Source: Leucogyrophana mollusca
Lineage: Eukaryota; Basidiomycota; Agaricomycetes; Boletales
Direction: 5' to 3'
DNA: 64,000 bases
Assembly: GCA_021014945.1 (NCBI GenBank)
Contig: MU266408.1
Coordinates: 1 to 64,000, forward strand
Of the stretch, positions 54,311 to 64,000 are shown in pieces. The translations under genes and the position numbers were made by a program. Each line of letters starts with the position of its first letter. Position 1 is the first letter of the stretch. The notes under the pieces were generated by a model. It saw only the letters and a list, made by a program, of their open reading frames with translations, did no database searches and had not been told where the DNA came from.

Positions 54311-57285
54311 ATGTCCCCATCTGACGACTTCGCTTTCAAACAAGGCCCAAATGTCTTCACTCCCAAGGACATGCTCGAGCTCGCCAGCCCAGGCGTACCA
54401 CTAGCAAACCCTGCTGGTGACCTCGCTGTGGTCCCAGTCAGCAAGTACTCCTTTGATGATAAGAAGTAAGTGCCAATCGATCATCGCGATCTCTACTTTC
54501 AACCCAGCGATAGGAACTACAAGTCCGCCTATGTAGCGCCTGTCGAAGCCGCCCTCCAGCCGCTTCAGATCCCACTCCCCGATGGAGGAGACGTGTTCTG
54601 GCTGGATTCGCGCACGATTGCACACGTCGTGGAAACTGGCAAGGATGAGAATAAGAAGCAGGAGCTCTACGCTCTCGCTGTCAATTTCGATCAGAGCACA
54701 CTGACTTCTGGAGCACCGGTGCTGGTAGGCGCATTCCCTGTTACCACCGCTGCCAACTTCCGATACTCTGCTGCCTCCGGATACCTCGTGTTCTCTGCGT
54801 ACGTCCACGCAGACGGGGACATAACCAAGGTCGAAGCCCATGACAAGGCATACGAGGCTCGCGGAAACTCTGCTCTCGTTTATGAAGAAACCTACGAGAG
54901 ACAGTGGGATACGTGGGTTGGCCCTAAACATAAAGCTTTGTTCACCGTTCGGCTGTACAAAGAGCAGTCGTCCTGGGTACTCGGCAAGGACTTTACCAAC
55001 ACTTTGAATGGGACTGGCGTTGTAAGATTTGCGTCGCCGTTGATGGATGAAGCCGTAAGCTAACTCGGGGAGTAGAGCTCACCTGTCGAACCTTTCGGTG
55101 GGACCGATGATTTCGATATCTCGAACAGTCACATCGTATACACGGCCAAAGATCCCAAGCTCCCAAAAGCCTGGCACACCAAACAAAACGTGCGCTTGCT
55201 TATCGCCAATGCATTGCTGGTAGTTTATGCCTTGCCTTTCAGATCTACTACGTTGACTTCAAAGGTTCTAAAACCATTGAGCTGACGTCGGGCAAACAAG
55301 GCGCTACCCACGCTCCCGTTTTCAGCGGCCAAGGAGACAAAGTCGCTTGGCTGGAGCTCGACAAAGACGGCGATGAATCAGCCCGGTGGGTGTTGTCGCA
55401 TGCAAGAATTGAACACGCGTCATTATCCTCCACAGGTCCAAAATCGTCATCTACGACTTGACCAAGGACGTGCGCTATACTCTGACTCAGAACTGGGACA
55501 GGTCACCGAATGCCTTGAAGGTGAGTTCGCACATCACAGAGCCATACATACCTGCCACTAAACCCAATTATACAGTTCTCTGAGAGCGGCGACTTCCTGT
55601 ACTTCACTGCCGGCGATCACGCAAGGATCAAAGTATTCGCACTGCCCGTCCCCCCTACCCCGTCCCAATCCACAACGAACCCCTCTCTCTCCGCACCCTA
55701 CACCACCCCCGTGGCGCTCACCAACTCCCGCACCGCCTCCGGACTCCAGGTCCTCCCAGGAAACCGCCTCCTCTTCGCCCTGTCCTCCTTCACCTCCCCT
55801 AACGACGTATTCATCCTGCGCAACACCAACCGCATCGAGGCGGACATCAAGCAGCTGGCCACTAACGTCTACCGCGGCGAGCTCGCGCAGATCACGAAGT
55901 GCACGTCGGATTCGCTGCAGGGTAAGACATTGAACGAGGGCGAGGAGTTCTGGTTCAAGGGTTCTGGAGACCGGGAGATGCAGGGGTGGCTGGTGAAGCC
56001 CCCTGGGTACTCGGCGAACGATCAGAAGAAGTGGCCGATTGTCATGCTCATCCATGGAGGTGCGTAGTTTGAGCTAATGTAACTGCACACCCTTCTTATA
56101 AACCCCATTTTAGGGCCCGAATACGCTTGGCAAGAAGAGTGGTCCACCCAATGGAACCCAAACAGTAAGGAAGACTGTCATTCCACCTTTGCCCCTGTCC
56201 GCTAACTTTCGATCGTAGTCTTCGCCAATCAAGGCTACTTCGTCGTTGCGATGAATCCCACAGGGTCGACAACATTCGGCCAGAGTAAGTCGCCGTCTCC
56301 TTTCTTCCCCGTTCCTATTGACAGCGTGGCATCAGATTTGACCGACGGGATTAAAGGTGACTGGGGAGGAAAGCCCTTCGAGGATATGCGTAAAGGCTGG
56401 AAATATATCCTCGACAATTACCCCCAGGTAAATAAACTGTTCGAGCCTCTCTCGTGATCCCAACTCAGTGCTAGCTGGGCCCTTCGTTTACAAGCTCGAT
56501 CCCGAAAGAGCCGTCGCTGCCGGTGGTAGCTGGGGTGGATATGCCATCAAGTATGCATACATAATCTGGCCAATACTGTTTGCTGATAATCTGTTGTGCA
56601 GTTGGATCCAGGGTAACCCAGAGTTTGGCTTCAATTTTAAGGCGCTGTTTTGCCATGATGGTGTAAGCACCTCCTTGTCTGCTGGCACTCGAGTCTCAAG
56701 TATGCTCGGTTATGGCCTCAGATATTCGACGTTGCTGCGAACTCGCTCGCCACGGATGAACTGTTCTTGTTCGTTTCTCTCCTTTCCAGCTCTGATGCTG
56801 GCTGAGTATGTTTGCAGCGTCAACGAAGAGTGGGGAGGAAGGCCATGGGAGCCCAAGGGTAGGGAGCTGGCTCTGAAGTGCGTTCCCTCTCATCCACTTG
56901 CTGGTCCTTGTTAACAAATTTGAGTGTTCAGGTACAGCCCATCGTACACGGTACCCAAGTGGTCCATCCCGGAACTCATCGTACACGGTAGCAAGGACTA
57001 TCGGTTGCCAGAGACAGAGGGTATCGCTGCCTTCCACGCCCTACAGCAGTACGTCTACCATCATCACGTTGTGCAGAACAGAAACTGAGAACTGGATGAA
57101 TGGTAGATTGGGCGTACCGAGCCGATTGGTGATCTTCCCTGACGAAGCCCATTTTGTGGTGAACCACGGAAACAGGTAAGGAAGTGTGATGTATCGCTCG
57201 TGCCGGATGCTCACACGTTTCTCGCAGCTTGAAGTGGCACTACGAGGTGTTCAGGTGGTTCGACAAGTATGTGGGAGATAAATAG
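54311..57285 (+). CDS. Dipeptidyl peptidase V-type serine peptidase (S9 family)
   Basis: Sixteen exons (54311-54465, 54514-55021, 55076-55189, 55243-55385, 55436-55520, 55576-56059, 56114-56164, 56219-56284, 56336-56427, 56495-56550, 56602-56662, 56722-56768, 56818-56877, 56932-57048, 57107-57175, 57228-57285) give 721 residues. The N-terminal two thirds are propeller-like (V-P-V-S-K-Y-S-F, S-H-I-V-Y-T-A-K-D). The C-terminal alpha/beta-hydrolase has L-I-H-G-G-P-E-Y-A-W, catalytic S578 in G-G-S-W-G-G-Y, D663 in H-G-S-K-D-Y-R-L-P and H695 in P-D-E-A-H-F-V. It removes N-terminal X-Ala/X-Pro-type dipeptides. With this start there is no signal peptide. An in-frame ATG at 54233 would add a weakly hydrophobic leader, so secretion is undecided. 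It sits between the two BTB/superoxide dismutase units. Confidence 0.92.
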
Positions 57286-57516
57286 TATGTAGGAATTATC
57301 CATAATGTACTCCATACTTGGAGTTGTAACGACGATGAAAATGGGGCCATGCGACCGCGCTCGATGTAAACCTTGAGAGCTTGGACGCGAACATATACAA
57401 CACATCGAGGGGGAAAAGAGAAGAAAAGAAAACGCCCATACAAAGCAAATAATCATAACGGCTGAACTTACGTAGACAGGGTTTTCTTTTCGGAAAACCC
57501 CAGTGGCAGTTAAATT
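57286..57516. other. 3' flank of the peptidase gene
   Basis: Unique sequence up to the point where similarity to the superoxide dismutase gene begins. Confidence 0.5.
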
Positions 57517-57900
57517 GCTGGGGCTGGCTCGTACGTTGCCGATTTCGATATTCAGAGGAATTACGCTGATCGGGATGCAGGGACTGAACCCCTCGACCAA
57601 GCGTCTTGAGATACCATTACTGCGAACCAGAGCCCTCTCCTGACGCACATTCCCATCATCGGCGTCGATATCTGGGAGCACGCTTTCTATCTTCAGTACC
57701 TCGCTGCCATCTGGAGCGCCATCAACTTCGACGAGGCTGAGAAGAGGTATACCGAGGGTCTTTCTGGAAGCAAGCTGTAAAGCGAATATGACATATGGGT
57801 GTGACGCAAAATGGAAGCCGGAAGGGACCGTGGGGTCGTTTTGTTGTATTGTCCACCATCCACAATGAATTTCCCTCTGCATGATCATATCAATCCGCAG
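57517..57900 (+). pseudogene. Decayed 3' fragment of the Mn superoxide dismutase gene
   Basis: It begins at the G-W-G-W-L codons of exon 2 and keeps intron 2 (GTACGTTGCCGAT to GCAG), so it is a DNA-level copy, not a retrocopy. Then comes exon 3, with a one-base loss in the T-T-T-A region that shifts the frame. The end of exon 3, intron 3 and the start of exon 4 are missing: CAGTACCT runs straight into CGCTGCCATCTGG, so the piece between two TACCT direct repeats has been lost. It still ends with codons for G-S-K-L and stop at 57780, followed by about 120 bp of copied 3' flank. Confidence 0.85.
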
Positions 57901-58257
57901 TTTAGTACCGAAGATGTCCGATAGTAGTGGACCGCGACTTTAATGCTAACTACAATGCACGGAGATAACTTTGAATCGAGGTACGAGTAACGGATCAACT
58001 ATATCTGTGGATGGAAAGACGAGAGACAGCGGAGAAATAATGAAGAGACATAAAAAATGCATGCTGAGGTGGAACGTGAGACTCAAATCACACTGGATAC
58101 GCCAGTCCAGCGGCGACGACAACAACAGCGACAACAACAACAGCCTTCCCCCCAGCTTACCCCAGCTTACTGGACCAGTCGAGAGCTCGAGCAGACCTTG
58201 AATGTGATTTCATCGCGTCAATAAATTCTCCAACGATTAGAACCTCCCCCAGACAGC
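57901..58257. other. Spacer with simple repeats
   Basis: Contains a GAC-AAC-AAC-AGC-type trinucleotide run at about 58113-58145 and a tandem CCCCAGCTTA pair just after it. No gene. Confidence 0.55.
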
Positions 58258-60528
58258 TTACCTCTGCAAAGGGGTGGGAGGGGCTGGGACACATTGCTCG
58301 ACCCCACCAACAGTAGCTTTACAAAGCTTTTGCAGAAAGTCGGAGAGCACCTTGTCGACGTGTGGAACGTCGCCTCGTGATATCTTCTTGACCTTATCTG
58401 GAATTGCGTGGACGACCTCCTCCGCAGAGCAATGCTGGATCAGGAGATCCGTTTCCATCTCTTGGATAGCAGGGTATCTTTGGGCCATCGATAAGTTGCG
58501 TCGTGGTATTGAGGGTCCGACGTGACTTACTTGGACGTGAACTTGGAGAACGCCTCGTCGAGTATGTTCTCCTTCGACAAATCCCCGCAGATAGCAGCGA
58601 ATGCAGCGTCTTTTAGTGCACCGATCCCAAGCTATCACCCCGCATAATAAGCTACTTGTCCGCCTGGGGGAACGTGTGGACCCACCTCGTCTGCCAGACG
58701 ATACATTGATTTAGGGGAACAAGGTGTAGCTCCATCACACTGCAGAGTGGGCGAGGGCACAGTATTACACGATTTTAGAGGGGCAAAGACAATTTGGCCA
58801 GTGTAGCAATAGTATATCAGCGCGCGCCAGCTGCGTCAAATGGTGTCAGTCTACGATGGATGTGCGAGAGATTTGGGTACCCACGTTCTATAGGCTGCAC
58901 CCTTGACCAACACTGTGCGTGCTACACTGGGAGCTTCAACCGAGGGCCGCACAGTAGCGGGACAAAGCTCGTCCTGGTCAATGCATATCTCGCTGGCGTC
59001 ATCTGCTCGGTGATGAGTGACACATAAGTCTGCCAATATAATGATGAAGGCTAATCATTCTCGCCTTCGAAATCTGGGATGGGCAAAGTGGAGATAACGT
59101 TGGGGTGCGTGAGGGCCGATCGGCACCATCTAGACCAAACCACTCCATCGTCTCCCTTGGCCACAGCTGGTGCAAGCGTCATCAGGCAGTGGCCAGCTGA
59201 TGGCAGAGAAGACATACCGTCCGGTGCACCGGTCGTGATTGATGGGGCATGTGGAGTTTTCTTGCCTTCTTCCGCCAGAGCTGATACAAGCTAGGTCAGA
59301 ACAAATGTCTCATGGCATCGCGAAGGTGAAGTACCTTGAAGGTCTTCGAACTCCGCTGACGCATAAGGTACATTCTCACTTTTAGTTCCTGAGACGGACG
59401 ATGGCGAGGGACGAGCGCCCTTCCGAATACCCCCGCCAACCCTCTCTGTCGCACTTCATGTCAGCTGAACACTGCTGAACAGCACAGTCATGAAGCCAAA
59501 CACCTTCAAATGCGCCATAATCTGACCCTGTGTCTGTAGGGTCCCCAGCTTTGATTTCATCCACATCGAGATCACTATCTGATTCGTAATCATATGCATC
59601 AAGGACGTCTGGTAGCTGTGTGCTTGAATTGTTGCTGAGGGGTTCAAGAAGACAGTCTTGCTGTTCGAATGGACCTTTTAATCAGAAAATTAGCGTCGTA
59701 GACCAAGCAACTTCGCGACATGTGCTCACGTAGAGCAAGGTGAGGTGATGTAGCTTTCAAGACCGCGCTGTTCGCGTAAATTGTTTGTGGTTCAGTTATA
59801 TTCCCCGTGGCCCGTCGGCGGCAGAAGATGACGTATTTGGTGTCAAAAAACATTCCAGTGCCTAATGACTGGGCGAGAGCCAACAGCACGGCAGGCTGCT
59901 TTATTACAGCACGGATGCCTGCTATATCGACCGCAGCGATATCTGGTCTTTCCACATCACCAACCTCCGCAACCGCAGGGGCCTTCGATACGTCCCCGGA
60001 AGCGCCAACTTGAACGGTGGGTGGGGTAGTATAATCTCCTAGTGCCCTCTGACGCAGGAAAGCTGTGATGCTTTGAACTGGGCCTGTCTTCACGAATGTG
60101 ACTGTGAAGGCTACGGAGGCCTGATCAAAAAGTTGCTCGGGGGTCCATGATCCGGGCATCTTAATCGGGATCACGGGATGCATAGGGTCATTCTTCGGAA
60201 TGAGGGCTGGCAGAGTCGATGCTTCGAGAACCTCACGGTCTTCGCGGTCTTTCAAGGATTGAAACTCGACAACTACATCCACCTTCTCTCGCTCGTACGC
60301 GCGGAAGCTGCAGAATGGACTGAAATGCGCAGCATATTCAACCTCTTGTTTGTTCGATAAGGCTCCCTTCTTTTTCTTCGTTTTCACTTTGTCGATCGTG
60401 AAGTGCCACCCAAGGCCGCAACTACCAGTGAAGAAGGGTAACTCGCGATATTGAGAGACCGAGGGAAGGCTGAAACGAGAAGTAACTGAAAAAGGCCGCC
60501 ATTCCTCTTTGATCAATTCGAGTTCCAT
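58258..60528 (-). CDS. BTB/POZ domain protein B
   Basis: Starts M-E-L-E-L-I-K-E-E-W at 60528, aligned with the start of protein A. The first exon (60528-59730) holds the MATH-like region (C-G-L-G-W-H-F-T-I) and the BTB opening F-F-D-T-K-Y-V-I-F and Y-A-N-S-A-V-L-K-A. An intron to 59675 joins to P-F-E-Q-Q-D-C and the acidic insert Y-D-Y-E-S-D-S-D-L-D. Later exons carry V-L-V-K-G-A-A-Y-R-T, Y-Y-C-Y-T-G-Q-I-V-F, S-P-K-S-M-Y-R-L-A-D and Y-P-A-I-Q-E-M. The end is longer than in A by about 17 residues and is Pro-rich (P-A-P-P-T-P-L-Q-R). Frame is kept where checked, so it looks intact. Probable ubiquitin-ligase adaptor or oligomerisation protein; partner unknown. Confidence 0.78.
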
Positions 60529-62762
60529 GATGCGGCTTGTATGGCCAGCGCAATTGTCGGGCGGGATCACCAAGGATGCTGCAGTGCCAATGGTTGGCGA
60601 GAGATGATGACGAAACAATGAACAAGCTGGCCAGATCCAAAAACGTCCAGTTATCGACTTTATACCTACTGGGTCCAGAACCAACTCAAGTGGCTGCAGA
60701 GACATGGAGCTTTTAGCACTGCCTCGTGTTGCATAGCAGCTTTTCTTCTAGATCTGCAAAAATGGGCGATCGGGGTAAAGAAGGACTTTTTCAAATATTA
60801 GTGCGTCAACTGGCTATAAAATAGGTAAGGGGGCACCCGCAGTAGCCAGGAGGCCGCGGAGATTTGGGCCCACGACAGAATGTCCCAAGCTCAAACCCAG
60901 ACCGCGTACAAGGCGGCGAGAACGATATCTCGTTCGAAGCCCTTCCATTATCCGTGAAGACAGATTCTGTTCAGGAGAGCGCTTTGAGCTCCTAAAACAT
61001 CACCTGGCCCGGTGGACGCAATCCGTGTTGCCTTCGTGCTAGGCCGCGCCATAGTGACAGCCATTAGCCTCGGTAAAGCGTGGATGCGAAGCCTCGCGCC
61101 AAACGTCGAATTTGCGGGATCCTCAGACCCTAGTGCCCCCTTGACCCGTTACCGTCTACACATCTCAACCAACCTGCTCGGTGAAAGCGAGGCCAGCCAT
61201 GGGCCAAGCAATTCTATCGAAGCCTGGAGTGCGAGTACATCCGGGATGATGTAGCTGTGTTGTTGAATGGAACTTTGAAGGCCATAAGTGACTCATGCAG
61301 CTCCAAGCGGTGAACGGGGGATCAAAGCCACGAGGCTGGGCGCCTCGGTCCATTGAGAGTATTTGGTTGACCTTCAGTACATAGCCCAACGACAGATGCG
61401 CACGAGAATCGAGTGAGGATACATATTTGTGAGTGTCCCTAATGTTTACTCACAATATTTACCGAATCTCTCGGCGCCATTACTACCTATAGCAACCATA
61501 TTGAGCATCAGTGGTCCAATTAAGATGGTCGAAGATATACTGTACAGCCTTACCTCGAAAGTCTCCAAAAATTTCCGCCGAGGAGTTCCCAGTGAGACGT
61601 CCGTCAGATTTCAGATAGCGGCTAAACATTTACAAAATTGTCGGGTGGGTGCCTTCATAGATGGGGTATATGTTAGAGGCATATCAGCAGCCCCATCGAG
61701 ATGCGAAGAAAGAGTGCAAAATATGTGAGCCATTTGCGGACACCCCATGACCAGAGACACTAATGCTATTGGTCAATTGTGGCCTACCTAGCCCTGCAAG
61801 AGCCTTTGTGTAAAATCGGAGAATGCCCTTTCCGCATGCAGGACCCCACCCAGAAAGATCTGCTGGACCTTCGTGGTGAATGTTTCGACAACCTCCGGCG
61901 CGCTGCGGTGTTGAAGCAGAGGAAATGCAATTCACCCACCCAGCATCGGACGCCGAATTGCATTTCCCGGCCGTCATTGAACGTTCAACGCTCAACAGCA
62001 TCAGCACGCACCGCACATTTGTACTCTTTTGCAATCGAATTTTGCGGCAGAATATTGTCCAGGGACAGATTGGGGAGAAAACGTGCGGTACTAAGTTGTT
62101 TAAAGGCAGTTAGAGTCCCGACAGAGGGACCCAGCGCTCAACAACGTCCATGAAGAACACTGAACAGTACTTAAGTTACAAGGACTGGATCACTGGATTG
62201 ATTCGAGGAAATCGAGGATCACGTGTGCGCATGAGATTTCGAGACTGCTGAGTTTTTGCACGGATCCTTGCCAAAATCCTTGCCGGGCAAATTTGTTACG
62301 AGCTCAACCAACTTACCGCGACATCGATTGCTTAGTCCCCCGTAGGCAGGCCAAAGTTTCGAATGGAGATAGTCATTCCTTCTCAACAATCGATTGCTAA
62401 AGATCGTTACACGGAATCCCTACATGCGTATGCTCATAACGAACTCTTCCCCAGACTATCCTTGCCTGCATACATAGTTGAGAATACCAAGGCGCAGATT
62501 CACGGATAGCCGCAGACAGACCATCACACAGGATGACTCTAAGCAGTCGTTGATTCTCATCCACGGAGCCCCAGGATCTCCTCGATTCAGTCCGCGCTGT
62601 TGATAAGCAAATAAGGAAGCCAAACCAAAACAATCGACATGCGAGAGGAGAAATACATATATAATGCTGTATGCGAGAATCCCGGAAGAAGACGAAAGAC
62701 AGGCCGAAGGGGGCGGAATCAGAGACATCAGGACCATACCTACGACGACGACCTACACTAAT
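60529..62762. other. Spacer 2 of the BTB duplication, no intact gene
   Basis: Blocks at 61550-61680, 61970-62110 and 62250-62340 match spacer 1 in order. A fragment of a BTB C-terminus (61786-61930) and the dispersed repeat at 62335-62395 are embedded. No working gene is seen. Confidence 0.55.
61786..61930 (-). pseudogene. Isolated BTB C-terminal fragment
   Basis: Read on the minus strand this matches the last exon of BTB gene A (CTGCAAGAGCCTTTG, CCGCATG/CCGCGTG, CCAGAAAGATC or CCGAAAGATC, GCGCGCTGCG). It encodes pieces of E-V-V-E-T-F-T-T-K and F-L-G. It stops abruptly on the upstream side, with no BTB core. Confidence 0.65.
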
Positions 62763-64000
62763 CTAGGTCTGCAAGAGCCTCTGCATTATATTCGAAAGCA
62801 CCTTTTCAGCGTGCGGCATCTCGCCAAGGGATATTTTCTGGATTTTCGTCGGAAATGCCTGCACGACTTCTGACGTGGTTCGATGCCGAACCAGGTGTGC
62901 TACTTCCATGTCTTGTACCGCGGGATATCTATAGACCAAAGATAAGTCACGATATCGAGGGCCCGAATCTGCACCACTTGCTTGGACGTGAACCTAGAGA
63001 ACGCCTCGTCAAGTATGTTTTTCGGTGATAAATCCCCGAGGATCGCAGCAAGAGCGGCGTCTTTGAGTGCGTCAATTCCGAGCTGTTGTAGTCCCGGTAA
63101 GCATCTCATCTAGCTGAAACAAAACGCGCGAACGTACCGCATCCGCGAGACGATAAACAGACTTCGGGGAGCACGATATAGCCCCTTCGCATCCTGGAGG
63201 AAGTGCAGATTCCACATTGCGCGACTTCAGTGGGGCAAAGACGACTTGCCCAGTGTAGCAGTAGTATACTACGGCGCGCCAGCTGGCCGAGAAACTTGAG
63301 CAAGTATTTGATCGCACGAGTAGAGTACATACGTTCTATATGCCGCGCCTTTGACAAGTATTGTGCGCATTACGCTAGGCTTAACTTGTTGCACAGGACC
63401 TTCATCCTCAACTTGGCCGTTACATACATGCACCTCACTCCCAACATCTGTCCAGCAACCGCGATAAGTCACAGTTGATTCTCTCTATATGCAGGGAAAG
63501 TTCTCACCTTCAAAATCTGAGATTGACGATACAGAGATAACATCGTTTGGGGGACGTGTGTTTTCTTCGATAGTGACTGGTAGGAATACAGACATGTCTA
63601 GCGTCCAGTTCTGAGCTCGATAGGAGGTATATACCTTCGAGCACATTTGGTGCCAGCGTTGAAGTTCGTGGAGGTAGCGAATCGCTTTCCTCCGTGACAT
63701 CTAACAAAAGGGAAATAAGGAGGATTTGATCGCATGATGAAACTAAACACTACCTTCCGCGCCGGTTCGGTTCGAATCAAGCAGCTCAGCATCCACTGCT
63801 TCATCATCCGCGCCTTCATCATCACCGAGATCACTGTCCGACTCGTAATCATAAGTCTCGATGATGTCTAGGCATTGATGGCAGCTGAGGTCAGAAAGAA
63901 GATGTTCTGTTCGTTCGGATGGTCCTTCCCGTACGAACATATGTATTAATACCACAACCTGCACACAATTAGTGTACTCACCGAGTACAAGGTCTGTTGA
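62763..64000 (-). CDS. BTB/POZ domain protein C (5' end outside window)
   Basis: The C-terminal part is read from the right edge to the stop at 62763-62765 (R-L-L-Q-T). The acidic insert Y-D-Y-E-S-D-S-D-L-G-D-D-E is near 63840. It is followed by several small exons (I-T-I-E-E-N-T-R-P, S-S-I-S-D-F-E-G, V-H-V-C-N-G-Q-V-E-D-E). The BTB core follows with T-I-L-V-K-G-A-A-Y-R-T, V-Y-Y-C-Y-T-G-Q-V-V-F-A-P-L-K-S and C-S-P-K-S-V-Y-R-L-A-D, then L-G-I-D-A-L-K-D-A-A-L and Y-P-A-V-Q-D-M-E-V. It is closer to A than to B at the C-terminus. No disruption is seen in the visible part. Confidence 0.75.

Noticed and set aside
1..64000. CRISPR arrays, bacterial operons, ribosome binding sites, insertion sequences
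   Set aside because: None seen; the window is eukaryotic with spliceosomal introns, and no direct-repeat/spacer array or transposase is recognisable.

Overview
This is a window of nuclear DNA from a filamentous fungus, almost certainly a basidiomycete of the class Agaricomycetes. The genes are cut by many short introns (mostly 47-79 nt). The families include ones that are expanded or found mainly in that class: a DUF6535 membrane protein, F-box-like proteins, BTB proteins with an acidic insert, an HNH-nuclease protein and a small seven-helix membrane protein. I read the gene models by hand from reading frame, splice sites and family motifs; nothing was checked by alignment or RNA data.

Layout. 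0-8 kb: the 3' part of an HNH-type gene cut by the window edge, a complete DUF6535 gene, an inverted scrap of a DUF6535 paralogue, a dead plant-type O-methyltransferase, and an 11-exon seven-helix membrane protein. 10.3-12.6 kb: a two-domain flavoprotein (split-barrel FMN domain fused to a ferredoxin-reductase-like domain). 13.5-21.7 kb: gene-poor DNA holding six small secreted-protein genes. They share a signal-peptide pattern, and five end in or carry a G-P-(x)-C-x7-9-C element; this is the most unusual region here. 22.6-32.4 kb: two inverted copies (about 1.5 kb each) of a secreted chitin-binding (CBM5/12-like) gene, one intact and one with a premature stop. They enclose a PLP aminotransferase and a tandem pair of F-box-like genes.

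34-49.9 kb is a conserved metabolic block: a Baeyer-Villiger/FMO-type monooxygenase, a GFA/CENP-V-fold protein, a mitochondrial Qri7-type tRNA threonylcarbamoyltransferase, an isoprenylcysteine methyltransferase-like protein, an F-box protein, a carnitine acetyltransferase, and a Mn superoxide dismutase whose C-terminus is the peroxisomal signal SKL. 50-64 kb is a segmental duplication. Three BTB genes lie on the minus strand, the last cut by the window end. A decayed superoxide dismutase copy precedes the second BTB gene, matching spacer sequence follows the first two, and a unique dipeptidyl peptidase V gene sits between the units.

The housekeeping genes show no operon-like linkage. The recurring theme is local duplication followed by decay (secreted peptides, chitin-binding gene, F-box pair, BTB/superoxide dismutase block). 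Two introns look like GC-AG introns, and three exons are only 15-18 nt long.
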